Origin: Marsupella aquatica
Lineage: Eukaryota > Marchantiophyta
Assembly (NCBI GenBank): GCA_973895155.1
Contig: OZ316893.1
Coordinates: 20,894,001 to 20,958,000, forward strand
Reading direction: 5' to 3'
DNA length: 64,000 nt
The notes under the pieces were generated by a model. The model had not been told where the DNA came from and ran no database searches. It was given only the letters and a program-made list of their open reading frames with translations. Below are positions 62,015-64,000 of the stretch, piece after piece (position 1 is the stretch's first letter; each line of letters starts with the position of its first letter). The position numbers were made by a program, and so were the translations under genes.

Positions 62015-63644
62015 GTGAGAATGCAAGAAAAAAATGACGGTTTTTCAACTTCTTCAAAAAACTCAAAACTTATCACCGTCGCGTAGCCCACAAGCCTAGC
62101 TCTCCAACGCTGAAAACCAGAATCAAAACGGAACTCCGACGTAAAACTTATTCACTTTTTGGTTGGGGTGGGTAAAACTCAAAATTCTCCCCCGTTTTGA
62201 CCACCTCAGGGAATAACCAAAATGTGAACGAGTACTCAACGTCGGAAACACAATTCGATTGGTGCACCGCGTGGCCAACTTCGATGGCTACCTCCTTGCC
62301 GAAGATGAACAAAAAAAGTTACCGTTCGGCGGACGGAATCTTCGACAGACGGCCAAAAACATGCTCTCTGTTTTTTGGGAATATTCCCACACATAGCAGC
62401 AGGGCTCACAGGGGGCCGTTCCCCCTGTCCAAGCGGTTAAAGTGGAGGGCGGCAGGTCCCGGGATGCGGCAGCCAATGGGGAGGGAGGAAAAGAAAGTAA
62501 AAATTAAGGCCTAAAGGGGGTTTAAAGCCCCTTTACAAAAAATAGGCGTATAGCCGGGGGGATATCGGGCCGCATACGGGGTCAGGCCGGGGCGTGTTGC
62601 GGCAGCATACGCAGTCGCGTATGCGCTAGGGCAGGTGAGAGCCAGGAAAATGCAGGGCCGGGAAGGGTGACCGGCGGAAGGGCGCGCGCAGGTCTGGACG
62701 ATTGGCAGGGAGGAAGCAGGCGGCCGACGGGCGCTACGTGAGGCCCCAAAGGCCCCCAAAACTACAAAGGAATTAACCACGTCCCCCCAAAAAAACTCAA
62801 ATGCACACCCCGTCACCAGCAAGGGCTAAAAAAAACTTTTCTTTCCTATGTGCGATGGAGGTCTCTAGAGAGAGAGAGAGAGCCATAAATGGAGTATTTT
62901 TCGAACAAAAAATTTGCCCGTAAGAAATCCAAAAATGCTTGTGGACATCAAACAAAAAGAGCTTGCACCTTGCAACGTTCGGATTATGTTGAGGACTCAG
63001 AAACCGATGTCGGTGGGTTGGAAAGATTTGCGCACCCGCACCGTTTGCTGGTCAATCAGTGACAAAAGTTCAGAACTCCTTCCTCCTATGGGCAAAAAAT
63101 GTCAATCTTGGACTCAAAATGATCACCTCTTCGTGATGTCTCCGTTCTGCCCAAGCACTTCACGTCTCTCCCTCCGAGTCGAGCGCAATGACGAGAAACC
63201 CCGCTCAGGCAAAAGAGGACTCCATAGCCGATCAGAAAATCAGAATGCTTATTTTGCTCGTTGCGTCGCACTCGTTACACACTTGGCAACAAACCATCTA
63301 CCAAAACAATCAACTCGTCCCGATCTACAAGTAGAGCTACAGCATGCGACGCCTCCTTCACCGTAGAGCTCACACCGTCGAGAAAACAAACTCTGGTCCT
63401 TCCTCCGAAAAACCATCGAACACGAATGTTGCCAACTTTCTTCACAAATTCCAGAATGACGAAAACCTAGATCTCTCCACACCACAATCTCCGTTTAGCA
63501 ATTTCTTCACACCGTTAGAAAGCCCTTGCCCCGATCTATCCGTTGAGCCCATAAACTCCAAGTTCCATGCGACGGAACTCCGGGAAATCCACCGACACTC
63601 AACGCTGGAAAAAACCGTCACGAACAATGTCACCTCCCAGGCAT

Positions 63645-63656
63645 GCTCTGATACCA
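63645..63656 (-). promoter_or_regulatory. Primer-binding site of element 3
   Basis: GCTCTGATACCA on the plus strand, i.e. TGGTATCAGAGC on the element strand, two bases from the 5' LTR. Confidence 0.95.
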
Positions 63657-63658
63657 AT

Positions 63659-64000
63659 TGTTGAGCATAGACGATAATCGCAACGGTAAGCACATGACAC
63701 ATCCAACGTGCAAGTAGTCGACACAAGAGATACGTGGTTCACCTCCTCGAGGCTACGTCCACGGGAACACACAAGAGAGCTTTACTGAACTCTAAGCCCG
63801 TCGGCCATACTAAGTCTTTACAGTGTAAGCTCTCCTCATCTCTCAAGTGGCCCCATAACAATGAGCCTAAGTTCCACTTATCCAAGCAAACACCGCTTGG
63901 CATATAGTGTGCATCCTAGTTAACCTAACCACGTCTCCGACTACGGTTAGTCTAACTATGGTTACATGCCGTAACCCTAGACCTTGATTAAATACCTAAC
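63659..64000 (-). repeat. 5' LTR of element 3, missing its terminal base at the window edge
   Basis: 342 of 343 bp are present, matching 57176-57517 with about six substitutions. The final A of CCTAACA would be at 64001. Confidence 0.94.

Larger units (their letters stand above)
57176..64000 (-). mobile_element. Ty1/copia LTR retrotransposon, element 3, minus strand, defective; last base off the window
   Basis: Two LTRs of 343 bp (57176-57518 is the 3' LTR; the 5' LTR runs 63659 to 64001, so its terminal base lies one position beyond the window). They differ at about six of 342 positions. Reading leftward from the 5' LTR: primer-binding site, a leader of about 1.6 kb homologous to parts of the element 1 leader, gag, pol, polypurine tract. 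Gag has lost its ATG and has two stops. Pol has at least four stops and two or more frameshifts. The right target duplication is outside the window; the left one would be CATGG. Confidence 0.95.

Noticed and set aside
62511-62822. 103-codon minus-strand frame just upstream of gag in element 3
   Set aside because: Lies in the GC-rich retroelement leader, not conserved as a frame in the corresponding part of element 1 (about 8340-8520).
63086-63726. Open frames on both strands in the leader of element 3 considered as an extra retroviral-type gene
   Set aside because: They coincide with leader sequence homologous to elements 1 and 2, where the frames are not kept.

Overview
This is a stretch of land-plant nuclear genome. 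The evidence is a GPI-anchored phytocyanin pair, an intron-rich plant-type NADP-malic enzyme with GT-AG introns, and Tork/Tnt1-like Ty1/copia retrotransposons primed by initiator tRNA-Met. The genus cannot be fixed from sequence alone. The compact introns and somewhat divergent proteins make a non-seed plant (moss, liverwort or lycophyte) my weak guess. Layout from left to right: exon 2 of a phytocyanin gene (1-605) lies in a block duplicated at 16.4-17.9 kb, where the second phytocyanin copy (16050-16970) has a frameshift and a destroyed splice acceptor. Between the two copies sits full-length copia element 1 (4139-14882, target duplication GACAA), the oldest of three. Its leader holds two hAT-like MITEs and its pol holds a further 1022-bp inverted-repeat insert. 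From 17.9 to 33.8 kb the window is mostly non-coding, with a double palindrome (23.14-23.28 kb), a 206-bp tandem duplication (26.4 kb), a C-rich tract (28.7 kb) and a possible small internally repetitive gene (29495-30094). A malic enzyme gene runs on the minus strand (33870 to about 40750) with 18 firmly placed coding exons. From 42 to 46 kb there is a patchwork of short repeats and a decayed PIF/Harbinger-like transposon (43863-45778, target duplication TTA). The right third is retrotransposon territory: a solo LTR (47304-47667), young copia element 2 (48756-54621), a second solo LTR (56338-56630), and minus-strand copia element 3 (57176 to one base past the window end). How the parts relate: the three full copia elements are one family. 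They share the primer-binding site, a CCHC gag, an in-frame UGA at the gag/pol boundary and an unusual Asp-Cys-Ala-Cys protease motif. None is intact. The LTR pairs differ at about 9/345 (element 1), 6/342 (element 3) and 1/475 (element 2). Element 2 is therefore very young yet carries many coding lesions, which suggests it was mobilised by another copy's proteins. The host genes that look functional are phytocyanin copy 1 (its first exon lies off the window) and the malic enzyme; the 199-codon repeat protein is a candidate only. I did not find a clearly new gene system. The best leads are the shared gag/pol UGA, the minisatellite of MYB-like sites in the element 2 LTR, the paired palindromes at 23.1-23.3 kb and the 199-codon repeat protein.
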